From positions 1 to 64,000 of the forward strand of contig JBGAHD010000007.1 in NCBI GenBank assembly GCA_044226395.1: a DNA stretch of 64,000 bases, written 5' to 3'. Position numbers and translations under genes: made by a program. A model generated the notes under the pieces. It saw nothing but the letters and a program-made list of their open reading frames with translations. It searched no databases and was not told where the DNA came from. Source of the stretch: JBGAHD01 sp044226395. Lineage in GTDB: Bacteria; Pseudomonadota; Gammaproteobacteria; Xanthomonadales; Ahniellaceae. This document shows positions 35,814 to 45,472 of the stretch, piece by piece (the stretch's first letter is position 1; every line of letters starts with the position of its first letter).

Positions 35814-36375
35814 TATCAAGGATGCGGTCCACCAGGGCCGCGTCCTTATCGAAGTAATACTCGGCGGGCGCGAGAAAGATCAGCGCATACAGACGCTGCT
35901 CGCGCTCGGCCACCAGCACTTTGCCGCGATAGATCAAACCTTCGGGGCTGGCGAACGACAGCTCGAAGCGAAAGCCGTCGACATCGCCCATCCGCGCCGG
36001 ACGCAAGCCGCTGGCCGTCGCGTTGACCATGCCCTGACCGCCGAAGGCGTCGACGAACAGCTGCTGCAACTGCAAGGCATCGAGTCCGGGTTTGAAATAG
36101 GCGCCATCGGGCGCGCTCTTCGTGCGTCGGCGATTCGTCAGCACATGTCGATCGGCGGCGACACCGTCGATGAAGTTCAATTGATTGAGCAACTCGCCAT
36201 CGATGGTCCACAGCTCGCCGCCGAGCGTGGCCAGTCGCGTCCAGGCGCTGGGCGTATCGACTTCAAAGGACTTGCCGCCGTGCGCGACGCCGGGCTTGAC
36301 CAAGCGGCTGCCGCACGCCGACAAGGCCAGCATCAGGCACAACAGCAAGACTCGCGACAAGGTCGTGGGCATCAT
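35794..36375 (-). CDS. Lipoprotein of unknown function
   Basis: The 193 residues start with a type II signal peptide: hydrophobic SRVLLLCLMLALS then lipobox LSAC with Cys21. I do not recognise the domain; it is a single alpha/beta-looking module with FRFELSFASPEGLIYRGKVLVA strands. The ATG overlaps the stop of the upstream M48 protease gene as ATGA, so it is translated with it. It is the third gene of a three-gene envelope operon and may be a partner or substrate of the protease, which is inference. Confidence 0.75.
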   Translation of the reverse strand: MMPTTLSRVLLLCLMLALSACGSRLVKPGVAHGGKSFEVDTPSAWTRLATLGGELWTIDGELLNQLNFIDGVAADRHVLTNRRRTKSAPDGAYFKPGLDALQLQQLFVDAFGGQGMVNATASGLRPARMGDVDGFRFELSFASPEGLIYRGKVLVAEREQRLYALIFLAPAEYYFDKDAALVDRILDSARLVR

Positions 36376-37547
36376 GGACGTTCCAGTTCGCGCAGATAGT
36401 GGTCGATCGCGGCGCGATCGCTCGCGTCGGGATCGGCTTGCAGATAGCGACGCAATTCGCTTGCGGCCTCGGCGCGCGCGCCACTGGCGCGCAGCAGCAT
36501 GCCGAGTTCGCGATGCGTCGCGATCGGCGCATTGCGCGTGGTCAGCGCTTCGCGATAGAGCGCTTCGGCGCGCGCCAGATCATCGGCGCGCGCGCGACGG
36601 CGATAGAGCTCGGCCAGGGTGAACAAGATTTCGCCGCGCGTCGCCACGGGTTCGTCCGCGCGCAGGCGTTCGAGCAGCACGAGGCTTTGCCCGTCGTGAC
36701 GACGCGACAACTCACCGCGCAGCCACGCCGCGCGCAGCGGCGCCACGACCGCGCGCAAACGCGCCGAACCATCGTCGCGCGCCGTCATCGCCGGCGCGTC
36801 ATGCGCCAGCGCGCGCAGATTGTCGAGGCGTTCCTCGGTCGGCGGATGCGTGGCGAAAATCGCCGAGGGCTTCTTGCCTTCGCGCGCGTGTTCTTCGTCG
36901 AGCAACGCGGCGTACAACCGCGGCGCGGCGCTCGGATCGTAGCCATGGTTGAGCAGCGTCTGAAACCCCACGACATCGGCCTCGCGCTCCTGATCGCGCG
37001 AAAACGCCAGCACCTGCGCCGAGCCCGCGAGACTCGCCAGCGAACCCACGAGCCCCGCGCCGAATCCCAGCGTGAGCACCTGAAACGCCGCGACGAAGTT
37101 CTCCGTGCGCTTGAGCCGCAACCACTGACTGAGCATGTGCCGCGCGCGATAGTGGCCGATCTCGTGACCGATCACGTAGGCGAGTTCGGCCTCGTCTTCC
37201 ACGCGCAGCAACAACCCCGTCCACACCTGCATCATGCCGTTGGGCGCCATCGAGGCATTGAACGCGGGCACGTCGATCACATAGACGCGAATGTCGCCGC
37301 AATAGCTCGCCGCGAGTCGACACACGAGATCGCGCAAATAGGCATTGAGCGCCGCGTCGCGCACCAGCAGCGGTGACGCCTGCAATTGACGCTCGAGGTG
37401 ATCCATCGCGTAGCGCAAGCCACCTTCGTCGCTGGCCAACGCCGGACGCGCGCCCGGCGCGGCCTCGCGCACGGGCGCGCCGCCACAACCGGGCACAAAC
37501 ATCGCCATGCTCAAGCCCAATGACGCCGCGACGCGCGCGAGCTTCAC
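36372..37547 (-). CDS. M48-family metalloprotease lipoprotein (BepA-like)
   Basis: A zinc metalloprotease probably acting on outer-membrane assembly intermediates. The start is the GTG at 37547, which overlaps the upstream stop as GTGA and has GGAG about 9 nt upstream; this gives 391 residues. Signal peptide with candidate lipobox VPGC (Cys21), zinc site HEIGH at 128-132, third-ligand motif EREAD at 187-191, and TPR-like helices from about 300 to the end (EILFTLAELYRRRARADDL). BepA of E. coli has the same M48-TPR order. The frame is open far upstream, but that is not coding. Confidence 0.85.
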   Translation of the reverse strand: MKLARVAASLGLSMAMFVPGCGGAPVREAAPGARPALASDEGGLRYAMDHLERQLQASPLLVRDAALNAYLRDLVCRLAASYCGDIRVYVIDVPAFNASMAPNGMMQVWTGLLLRVEDEAELAYVIGHEIGHYRARHMLSQWLRLKRTENFVAAFQVLTLGFGAGLVGSLASLAGSAQVLAFSRDQEREADVVGFQTLLNHGYDPSAAPRLYAALLDEEHAREGKKPSAIFATHPPTEERLDNLRALAHDAPAMTARDDGSARLRAVVAPLRAAWLRGELSRRHDGQSLVLLERLRADEPVATRGEILFTLAELYRRRARADDLARAEALYREALTTRNAPIATHRELGMLLRASGARAEAASELRRYLQADPDASDRAAIDHYLRELERP

Positions 37548-38266
37548 AGCGGAAACTCCTCCAGCAGATCGGCCACGGTCTCGCGCGCGCCTTCGGCATC
37601 GCGCAAATCGCCCGTGGCATCGACGAGAAAGTTGAACCACAACACGCGTCCACCGCGCAGATCGACCAGCGAGGTGAAGCCCACTTGCACGCCACCGCCC
37701 ACGGCCACGCCGAGCAGCGCGCCCACGACCATCATCGCCGCGCGGCCGGAGCTGGTGTAGGAATCGCGCACGTAGGTGAACAGCGCGTAGTCCGCGCCCG
37801 TGGCCTCGCGCAAGGCCGACACGCCTGGGCCGAGTGTCCAGTCGAAGCCGGATTTGTTGTCGAGTTTCACCACGCCGAAATAGCGCGTGATGATCGACAA
37901 GCCCACGGCCTGATGCAGATGCAGGATCTGGCGGATGCGCGCCTCGGGCGGCAAATCGGCCGCGGGCACGTAGATGCCAGTCACGCGCGCGCCGCGCCCT
38001 TCGAGCACGCGACGCATCTCGGCCGGCAGCAGCGCGCGCGCGGCCTCGGTCCAATCGGCGCGTGTCGCCAGACGGCCACCGGCCAGCACTTCGGACAGTT
38101 CGAGATCGGGCTCGACCAGGACCACGCGCGCGTCCGGCGCGGGCCGCGTCAAGCCGTCGGCGCCCCAGTTCACCGCGACCACGCGAGAGCCGGCCAGCGC
38201 CGGCCAGCTCATCACCGACAGGCATATCCAGACCCAGGCCATCCGTCCGCGACAAGTCCCTGACAT
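37544..38266 (-). CDS. Exported protein of unknown function, first gene of the M48 operon
   Basis: The 240 residues have a Sec signal peptide (MAWVWICLSVMSWPALA, cleavage after Ala25). The mature part has a glycine-rich hydrophobic stretch, GALLGVAVGGGVQVGF, at about 183-198, followed by LVDLRGGRVLWFNFLVD. The pattern of strand-plus-LRTG-vlWfn resembles CsgG/GNA1162-type outer-membrane-associated proteins, a tentative likeness only. AGGGG lies about 10 nt before the ATG. Its stop overlaps the M48 GTG start by 4 nt. Confidence 0.7.
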   Translation of the reverse strand: MSGTCRGRMAWVWICLSVMSWPALAGSRVVAVNWGADGLTRPAPDARVVLVEPDLELSEVLAGGRLATRADWTEAARALLPAEMRRVLEGRGARVTGIYVPAADLPPEARIRQILHLHQAVGLSIITRYFGVVKLDNKSGFDWTLGPGVSALREATGADYALFTYVRDSYTSSGRAAMMVVGALLGVAVGGGVQVGFTSLVDLRGGRVLWFNFLVDATGDLRDAEGARETVADLLEEFPL

Positions 38267-38357
38267 CGCGAGATTTCCCCTGGCAAGGCAAGGCCTGCAT
38301 TGAAGCGAATGGCCACGCTTCGGGCAAGCGCGACGATGAAGTCGCGCGCACGCCCTG

Positions 38358-38366
38358 TGCTATCCT
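38358..38366 (+). promoter_or_regulatory. Candidate extended -10 promoter of the aminotransferase
   Basis: TGC directly precedes TATCCT (38361-38366), giving a TGn extended -10. No good -35 is seen. Transcription would start about 45 nt before the ATG at 38417. Confidence 0.35.
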
Positions 38367-38416
38367 TCCGCGCCGCAACAAGGCCCCGAAACAGCGAATT
38401 TCAGACCGAGGACAGC

Positions 38417-39619
38417 ATGCCCAAGCTCGCCGAGCGTATGGGTCGCGCCCGACCCAGCGCGATCATGGTAGTGGCCGAAAAGGCCAAGAAGCTCAAGGCC
38501 GAAGGCCGCGACATCATCAGCTTCTCGATCGGCGTGCCCAACTTCCTGCCCGGCGAACATGTCTATGACGCCGCGCGCCAGGCGCTGATGAAGGACACGG
38601 GCGCCTACGGTTCCAATCGCGGTCGCGACGATCTGCTCGACGCCTTCCTCAAGCATCTGCGCGAAGGCGGTTTCGAAGGTTACGAGCGCAAGCACGTCGC
38701 CGTCGGCGTGGGCGCCAAGCACGTGCTGTTCAACGCCATGTACGCGCTGTTGAACGAAGGCGACGAAGTGCTGATCCCGACGCCGTACTGGACCAGTTAC
38801 GTCGACATCGCCGACATCCTGGGCGCCAAGGTCACCTTGATGCCGTGCCCGCCGGAGCAGAACTACAAGCTCACGCCCGCGCAGCTCGAGGCCGCGATCA
38901 AGCCGACCTCGCGCGTGCTGCTGTTCAACAATCCGTCCAATCCCACGGGCATGGTCTACACGCCCGAGGAAGTGAAGGCGCTGGCCGACGTGCTCGCGCG
39001 TCATCCGCAGCTGTGGGTGTTGTCCGACGACATCTACAACCGCCTGCTGTTCGATGGGCTCGAGTACGCGCACCTGGTCAAGGCACGCCCCGAATTGCGC
39101 GATCGCGTGGTGCTGCTCGACTCGATTTCCAAGACCTACGGCATGCCGGGCTGGCGCGTTGGCTTGATCGCGGGTCCCGAGAACTTCGCGCAGGCCATCG
39201 TCAATCTCAATTCCAATCACATCACCAACCTGCCCGAGGTGGTGACCGCCGCCGCCGTCGCCGCCTTTAGCGGCCCGCAAGATATTCCGCAGGCCAAGCG
39301 CCGCGAGTTTCAGCAAAAGCGCGATGAAGTGCTGGCCGCGCTCAACGCTATCCCCGGCGTCAAGTGCCCGGTGCCGCGCGGCGCGTTCTACGCGTTTCCC
39401 GATATCTCGGTGGCGTTCGGCAAGTCGCACAACGGCACGCGCATCGGCAACGACGTCGACTGGTGCAACGCGTTGCTCGACGCCAAGGGCGTGGCCTGCG
39501 TGCCCGGATCGGCCTTCGGCGAACCGCGCGCGATCCGCATCTCGTACACCTGCAAGGCCGCGGAACTCACCGAAGGCCTGCGCCGCGTGCGTGAGTTCTT
39601 CGCGGAGCTCAAGGACTAA
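38417..39619 (+). CDS. Pyridoxal-phosphate aminotransferase, aspartate aminotransferase family
   Basis: A fold-type I enzyme transferring amino groups, probably between aspartate and 2-oxoglutarate. The ATG at 38417 follows GAGGA (38408-38412) and gives 400 residues. PLP lysine is Lys239 in SISKTYGMPGWRVG; NNPSNPTGMVY and the C-terminal substrate arginine in EPRAIRISYT are present. The sequence fits the I-gamma subgroup of short-chain AATs; the exact substrate cannot be told. The downstream thioredoxin-fold gene starts 5 nt after the stop. Confidence 0.9.
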   Translation: MPKLAERMGRARPSAIMVVAEKAKKLKAEGRDIISFSIGVPNFLPGEHVYDAARQALMKDTGAYGSNRGRDDLLDAFLKHLREGGFEGYERKHVAVGVGAKHVLFNAMYALLNEGDEVLIPTPYWTSYVDIADILGAKVTLMPCPPEQNYKLTPAQLEAAIKPTSRVLLFNNPSNPTGMVYTPEEVKALADVLARHPQLWVLSDDIYNRLLFDGLEYAHLVKARPELRDRVVLLDSISKTYGMPGWRVGLIAGPENFAQAIVNLNSNHITNLPEVVTAAAVAAFSGPQDIPQAKRREFQQKRDEVLAALNAIPGVKCPVPRGAFYAFPDISVAFGKSHNGTRIGNDVDWCNALLDAKGVACVPGSAFGEPRAIRISYTCKAAELTEGLRRVREFFAELKD

Positions 39620-39624
39620 GCGCC

Positions 39625-39984
39625 ATGCGGCGCCTGCTGATCATCGTCGCGATTCTCGTCGCCCTGGGCTGGATGCTGCGGCGCGAGCCGCCGGCGTCGA
39701 CCGTCAGCGAGGAAGTGCGCGCGCTGGTCGGGCCGTCGCCGGTAGTGCTGATCGGCGCCGAATGGTGCGGCTACTGTCAGCAGCTCAAGAAAGACTTCCA
39801 ACGTCACAACATCGCCTTCCACGAGCTCGACGTCGATCATGACGAACTCGCGGTCGAGGCCTACGAAAAACTCGGCGGTCACGGCGTGCCGCTGACCATC
39901 GTCGGCACGCATGTCGTGCACGGCTACGATCCCAACGAGATTCTCGGCTACGCGCGCGAGCTGCCCCTGGCGGCGGCGCGCTAG
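39625..39984 (+). CDS. Membrane-anchored glutaredoxin-like protein
   Basis: The 119 residues begin with an uncleaved-looking hydrophobic helix (4-18, LLIIVAILVALGWML) followed by a glutaredoxin/thioredoxin-fold domain with active site CGYC (Cys48/Cys51) and the cis-proline GVPLTIVG. It likely reduces or senses disulfides at the membrane; which side the domain faces is unclear because arginines flank both ends of the helix. It starts 5 nt after the aminotransferase and is 45 nt before mdh. Confidence 0.8.
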   Translation: MRRLLIIVAILVALGWMLRREPPASTVSEEVRALVGPSPVVLIGAEWCGYCQQLKKDFQRHNIAFHELDVDHDELAVEAYEKLGGHGVPLTIVGTHVVHGYDPNEILGYARELPLAAAR

Positions 39985-40029
39985 TTTCCCCGGCTCAACA
40001 ACCAAGCGCCCTGTCATAGAGGTGAGTCC

Positions 40030-41016
<987 letters not shown>

Positions 41017-41038
41017 ACGCGAAGCGTGATATTGCGCG

Positions 41039-41069
41039 CGAGGGCGGCTTCGGCCGCCCTCGTCGTTTC
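41039..41069 (+). terminator. Terminator hairpin after mdh
   Basis: Ten perfect base pairs (41039-41048 with 41053-41062) close a TTCG tetraloop, one of the most stable RNA loops. TCGTTTCT follows, a weak U tract. It separates mdh from the prp genes. Confidence 0.8.
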
Positions 41070-41139
41070 TGATGACGGAAAAACCGCCGGCAGACCAAGG
41101 TCCAAGGCCCGCGAACGACGTGGCCGCTTGCGGCTGAGG

Positions 41140-41145
41140 TAGAAT
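41140..41145 (+). promoter_or_regulatory. Candidate -10 box for prpB
   Basis: TAGAAT matches the -10 consensus at five of six positions, 85 nt before the prpB ATG. No good -35 lies at the proper distance, so an activator may be needed. No prpR-like regulator gene is in the window. Confidence 0.35.
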
Positions 41146-41229
41146 CGCCGCCTCGACGAACAGCCCAGTACGCGGGCACCCCCGCGCGTGGCGCGACTCG
41201 CGCGCCGCCGAATAGCCGGAGCATCCAGC

Positions 41230-42114
41230 ATGAGCCTGACTTCCGCCGGCGCGCGATTCCGCGCCGCTCTCGCCGCCGAAAAACCTTTGCAAGTGATTGG
41301 CGCGATCAATGCCTACGCCGCGCGCCTGGCCGCCTCGCAGGGCTTTCGCGCGCTGTACGTGTCCGGCGGCGGCGTGGCCGCGTCGAGTTGCGGCATTCCC
41401 GATCTCGGCATCACCACGCTCGAGGACGTCGCCACCGACGTGCGCCGCATCACCGACATCTGCGATCTGCCAGTGCTCGTCGATATCGACACGGGCTGGG
41501 GCGGCGCCTTCAACATCGCGCGCACGATCAAGACCATGATCAAGGTCGGCGCCGGTGCCGTGCACATTGAGGACCAGGTGCAGCAAAAGCGCTGCGGTCA
41601 TCGACCCGGCAAGGCCATCGTCTCGGCCGATGAAATGGTCGATCGCATCAAGGCCGCGGTCGACGCGCGCACCGATCCCGAGTTCGTGATCATGGCGCGC
41701 ACCGACGCGCTGGCGGTCGAAGGCCTGCAAGCCGCGATCGATCGCGCTTGTCGTTGCGTAGAAGCGGGCGCCGACATGATCTTCCCCGAGGCCATGACCG
41801 AACTCGGCATGTATCGCCAGTTCGCCGACGCGGTGAACGTGCCGATTCTGGCCAACATCACCGAGTTCGGCTCGACGCCGCTGTTCACCGTGCAGGAACT
41901 GGCCTCGGCCAATGTCGGCCTGGTGCTGTATCCCTTGTCGGCATTCCGCGCCATGGCCAAGGCGGCCTTGAACGTGTACGGCGCGATTCGTCGCGAAGGC
42001 ACGCAGAAGAACGTGCTCGACACCATGCAGACGCGCGCCGAGTTGTATCAGCATCTCGACTATCACGCCTTCGAGCACAAGCTCGACGCGCTGTTCGCGC
42101 GCGACGAGAAATAA
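41230..42114 (+). CDS. prpB: 2-methylisocitrate lyase
   Basis: Splits 2-methylisocitrate into pyruvate and succinate, the last step of the methylcitrate cycle for propionyl-CoA. The 294 residues (E. coli 296) have the isocitrate lyase superfamily fold with VDIDTGWGGAFNIART and the catalytic loop KRCGHRPGKAIV (Cys122; E. coli Cys123). CGGAG about 9 nt upstream supports the ATG at 41230. Assignment over other family members rests on the neighbouring prpC. Confidence 0.93.
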   Translation: MSLTSAGARFRAALAAEKPLQVIGAINAYAARLAASQGFRALYVSGGGVAASSCGIPDLGITTLEDVATDVRRITDICDLPVLVDIDTGWGGAFNIARTIKTMIKVGAGAVHIEDQVQQKRCGHRPGKAIVSADEMVDRIKAAVDARTDPEFVIMARTDALAVEGLQAAIDRACRCVEAGADMIFPEAMTELGMYRQFADAVNVPILANITEFGSTPLFTVQELASANVGLVLYPLSAFRAMAKAALNVYGAIRREGTQKNVLDTMQTRAELYQHLDYHAFEHKLDALFARDEK

Positions 42115-42136
42115 GCCGCGCGACGCGATTCGCCGC

Positions 42137-42724
42137 ATGGCCTTCACCGTGCCCCAATTGACCCCACCCGCGATCGTCGAGACCACGCGACTGATCCTGC
42201 GTCCGTGGCGAGATGCCGATCGCGAACCGTTCTCCGCGCTCGGGCGCGATCCCGAAGTGATGCGCTTCTTCGAGCAGCCGCTCGATCGCGTCGCCAGCGA
42301 TGCGCTGATCGATCGCGTGCAAAACGGCATCGACGAACGCGGCTGGGGTTTCTGGGCGGTGGAAGTGAAGGGCGGTCCTTCGTGCATCGGCTTCATCGGC
42401 CTCAATCCGCCGGTGTGGGACGCGCCCTTCATGCCCTGCGTGGAAATCGGTTGGCGACTCGATCGCGCGCACTGGCATCGCGGTTACGCGACCGAAGGCG
42501 CGCGCGCGGCGCTGCGCTTCGGCTTCGACACGCTGGGGCTCGACGAGATCGTCGCCTTCGTCGTGCCCGAGAACGCGCCCTCGCGCGCGGTCATGGCGCG
42601 GTTGGGCATGCATCGCGATGAGCAGGGCGATTTTTTGCATCCGCGCGTCACGCCCGGGCATCGCTTGAGTCTGCATTGCCTGTATCGCTTGTCGCGCGCG
42701 TGCTTTCAGGAGCGCTTGGCATGA
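42137..42724 (+). CDS. GNAT-family N-acetyltransferase (RimJ/RimL type)
   Basis: The 195 residues form one GNAT domain: ETTRLILRPWRDADRE at the N-terminus, the acetyl-CoA loop HRGYATEGARAAL and the late ENAPSRAVMARLGM helix. Members acetylate ribosomal-protein N-termini, amino acids or other small molecules; the substrate cannot be read from sequence. It lies 22 nt after prpB and 154 nt before prpC, an unusual insertion in a prp locus, so a role in propionate metabolism or in acylation of a Prp enzyme is possible but unproved. Confidence 0.85.
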   Translation: MAFTVPQLTPPAIVETTRLILRPWRDADREPFSALGRDPEVMRFFEQPLDRVASDALIDRVQNGIDERGWGFWAVEVKGGPSCIGFIGLNPPVWDAPFMPCVEIGWRLDRAHWHRGYATEGARAALRFGFDTLGLDEIVAFVVPENAPSRAVMARLGMHRDEQGDFLHPRVTPGHRLSLHCLYRLSRACFQERLA

Positions 42725-42878
42725 AGCCCGCGCATGCAGTGCTCGATCGCGCCACGCGCGCGACGCACTCAATCCTTCCAGTGCCATGCGCGTCGCGCGT
42801 GGCGCGTTTCAGCCAGCGCGGTCGTCATCGCCGCGCCGTCGCGTCAACCCGTCAACGCACCGCGGTGCAGAGGCTTCC

Positions 42879-44033
42879 ATGAGCGAATCCGGTCAACAAG
42901 TGCTTCCCAAGGCGAAAAAATCTGTCGCGCTGTCCGGCGTGGCGGCGGGTAACACCGCCATCTGCACGGTCGGGCGCACCGGCAACGATCTCGCCTATCG
43001 CGGCTATGACATCAAGGACCTCGCCGAGCAAGGCAGTTTCGAGGAGATCGCCCATCTGCTCGTGCACGAGCATCTGCCCACGACGGCGGAACTCGCCGCG
43101 TACAAGACCAAGCTGCGTCGTCTGCGCGGCTTGCCGCAGCCGGTGAAGGCCGCGCTCGAATTGTTGCCCGCGGCCACGCACCCGATGGACGTCATGCGCA
43201 CGGGTTGCTCGGTACTGGGCACGGTCATGCCCGAGCGCGAGGATCATCCCATCGCCGCCGCGCGCGACATCGCCGATCGCCTGATGGCGTGCTTCGGCTC
43301 GATCCTGCTGTATTGGTATCACTGGTCGCACAACGGTCGACGCATCGACACCGAGACCGACGACGACTCCATCGCCGCGCATTTCCTGCATCTGCTGCAC
43401 GGTCGCAAGCCCAGCGCGCTGCACGCGCGCGCGCTCGATCAATCGCTGGTGCTCTATGCCGAGCACGAGTTCAACGCCAGCACCTTCACCGCGCGCGTGA
43501 TCGCGGGCACGGGTTCGGATTTCTATTCGGCCATCACCGGCGCGATCGGCGCGCTGCGCGGTCCCAAGCACGGCGGCGCCAATGAGGTGGCGATGGACAT
43601 CATCGCGCGCTATCGCTCCGCCGACGAGGCCGAGACCGACATCCGCGCGCGCATGGAGCGCAAGGAGATCATCATCGGCTTCGGCCATCCGGTGTACACC
43701 ATCGGCGATCCGCGTAATCCCATCATCAAGGAAATCTCGCGCAAGCTCTGCGCCGAAGGCGGCAATCAGCGCCTGTTCGACGTCAGCGAGCGCATCGAGA
43801 GCCTGATGTGGAACTTGAAGAAGATGTTCCCCAATCTCGATTGGTACTCGGCCTCGAGCTACCACATGATGGGCGTGCCGACGCCGATGTTCACGCCGCT
43901 GTTCGTGATCGCGCGTACCTCGGGTTGGAGCGCGCACATCATCGAACAACGCATCGACGGCAAGATCATTCGTCCCAGCGCCAACTACGTCGGTCCCGAC
44001 GATCGCGCCTTCGTGCCGCTGGCGAAGCGTTGA
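42879..44033 (+). CDS. prpC: 2-methylcitrate synthase
   Basis: Condenses propionyl-CoA with oxaloacetate to give 2-methylcitrate. The ATG at 42879 has AGAGG just upstream and gives 384 residues (E. coli 389). Catalytic segments of the citrate synthase family are present: RGPKHGGANE, GFGHPVYTIGDPR and DWYSASSYHMMGVP, with the two histidines and the aspartate. prpD, acnD and prpF are not adjacent, so the dehydration step must be encoded elsewhere. It converges on the phosphatase gene across a hairpin. Confidence 0.95.
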   Translation: MSESGQQVLPKAKKSVALSGVAAGNTAICTVGRTGNDLAYRGYDIKDLAEQGSFEEIAHLLVHEHLPTTAELAAYKTKLRRLRGLPQPVKAALELLPAATHPMDVMRTGCSVLGTVMPEREDHPIAAARDIADRLMACFGSILLYWYHWSHNGRRIDTETDDDSIAAHFLHLLHGRKPSALHARALDQSLVLYAEHEFNASTFTARVIAGTGSDFYSAITGAIGALRGPKHGGANEVAMDIIARYRSADEAETDIRARMERKEIIIGFGHPVYTIGDPRNPIIKEISRKLCAEGGNQRLFDVSERIESLMWNLKKMFPNLDWYSASSYHMMGVPTPMFTPLFVIARTSGWSAHIIEQRIDGKIIRPSANYVGPDDRAFVPLAKR

Positions 44034-44054
44034 TTCGATATTGAGTTCGCGACG

Positions 44055-44076
44055 CACGACCCCGCGCGGGGTCGTG
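44055..44076. terminator. Perfect 9-bp hairpin between convergent genes
   Basis: CACGACCCC and GGGGTCGTG pair around GCGC, midway between the prpC stop (44033) and the stop of the minus-strand phosphatase gene (44095). No U tract on either strand; it is the third such element at a convergent junction in this window. Confidence 0.55.
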
Positions 44077-44094
44077 ACGTCGTCGGCGCGGAGC

Positions 44095-45408
44095 TCAGTC
44101 CTCGCGCTTGAGCACGATCACGGTCTGATCGTCCTCGCCGACCGCGCCGCCCTGGTGCTCGAACACGGCTTCCTTGATCGCATCCAGCGTCTCTTGCGCC
44201 GTGGGCTCGGCCATGGCGGCCGCGTCGTACAAACGATCGAGTCCGAATTGCTCGCCGCGTCGATCGCGCGCCTCGGTGATGCCATCGGTGTACAACACCA
44301 GCATGTCGCCGGGCATGAAGGGCGTCTCGACGTTTTCCCAGCGATGATCGCGCAGCACGCCCAGCGGAATGCCGGCATCGTTGTCGCGGCCCAGCCAGCG
44401 CGTGCCCGCCGCGCGGCGATGCAAGGCCGGCAGATGCCCCGCGCAAACGTATTGCAGCGTGTTGCGATCCGGTCGACACGCGACCGCGAAGATCGTCATG
44501 AAATGGCTGCGCTGCCGGCGCGAGAAGAAATGCCGATTGGCGTAGGTCAACGCGCCCGCCGGTCCGTTCGGCGGTTCGTCGCCCTTGTAGGTGCGCAAGA
44601 TCGCGTCGAACTGCACCGATTCCATCGCCGCCGCCGCGCCATGACCCGACACATCAGCGAGCATCGCGCCCCACGCATCGGCGCCATGATCGACGAAGTC
44701 CGAGATCAAGGGCGTCAGTGACATCAGGTCGTAGTAGTCACCCGCGGCGGTTTCCGCCGGCTGCCAATGCACCGCGTAGTTGAACCCGCGAATGCGCGGC
44801 TGCTCGGGTTGCAGCAGGCGTTGAATATCGGCCAGACCCGCGATCTCGCGATGCTGACGCGCGACTTCGCTCTCCAGCGTGCGCCGCATCACTTGGCCGG
44901 CGATCAGCGAATACGCGAGCGCCACGTCGTACAAGGCGCGCTCCAGATTTACGTCCTCGAAGCGAAACGGCACGGCGCTGGTCACCAGCATCCAGTGCTC
45001 GATCTTGCCCTCGCGCGGCATTGGCAGGGCCATGATCGCGACTGGCGAAATCAGCGCCTGCGCCAAGGGCAAATGGCGTTCGTCGGCATTGACCTCGATG
45101 CGCTGCGCCTGCACGCGCGCGAACAAGCGCACGGCCAGCGCATCGTCGAAGAAGGGCAGGCGCGTGGTCTCGCCATAGGGATCGGTCGCCGCCAGTAACT
45201 CGTGACCGTCGGCGCCCACCAGCGCCACCAGTCGGCACTGCCCGGCCGGCAGATCATCCGTGAGCACCAAGGCCACGCCGACGCCCGGCCACTTGTTCAT
45301 CAAGTGCTGGGCGAGGGTGCGAAACGCGGCATCGGGCTGGCCGTCGAAGCCGCTGAGCTTGACCAGCGGCTCCAGATTGGGAGCGATCGTCGTCATGGGC
45401 CGGAACAT
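44095..45408 (-). CDS. GAF-domain SpoIIE/RsbU-type serine phosphatase
   Basis: A PP2C-like signalling phosphatase. The 437 residues have an N-terminal GAF-like sensor (about 10-180), a short helical linker (LESEVARQHREIAGLADIQR) and a SpoIIE domain (about 215-435). Metal-binding motifs are GDYYDLM, LADVSGHGAAAAM, GDMLVLYTDGITEARD and the final GEDDQTVIVL. Such enzymes usually dephosphorylate an anti-anti-sigma STAS protein, but no STAS or RsbW partner is nearby. Start may be 45408 or the ATG at 45396; neither has a clear ribosome site. Confidence 0.88.
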   Translation of the reverse strand: MFRPMTTIAPNLEPLVKLSGFDGQPDAAFRTLAQHLMNKWPGVGVALVLTDDLPAGQCRLVALVGADGHELLAATDPYGETTRLPFFDDALAVRLFARVQAQRIEVNADERHLPLAQALISPVAIMALPMPREGKIEHWMLVTSAVPFRFEDVNLERALYDVALAYSLIAGQVMRRTLESEVARQHREIAGLADIQRLLQPEQPRIRGFNYAVHWQPAETAAGDYYDLMSLTPLISDFVDHGADAWGAMLADVSGHGAAAAMESVQFDAILRTYKGDEPPNGPAGALTYANRHFFSRRQRSHFMTIFAVACRPDRNTLQYVCAGHLPALHRRAAGTRWLGRDNDAGIPLGVLRDHRWENVETPFMPGDMLVLYTDGITEARDRRGEQFGLDRLYDAAAMAEPTAQETLDAIKEAVFEHQGGAVGEDDQTVIVLKRED

Positions 45409-45472
45409 AACCGACCGCAGGCACGCTCACAACGGCCCGCGACGCGGGCGGCCCCGGCCGTCGGCCGGTCGC

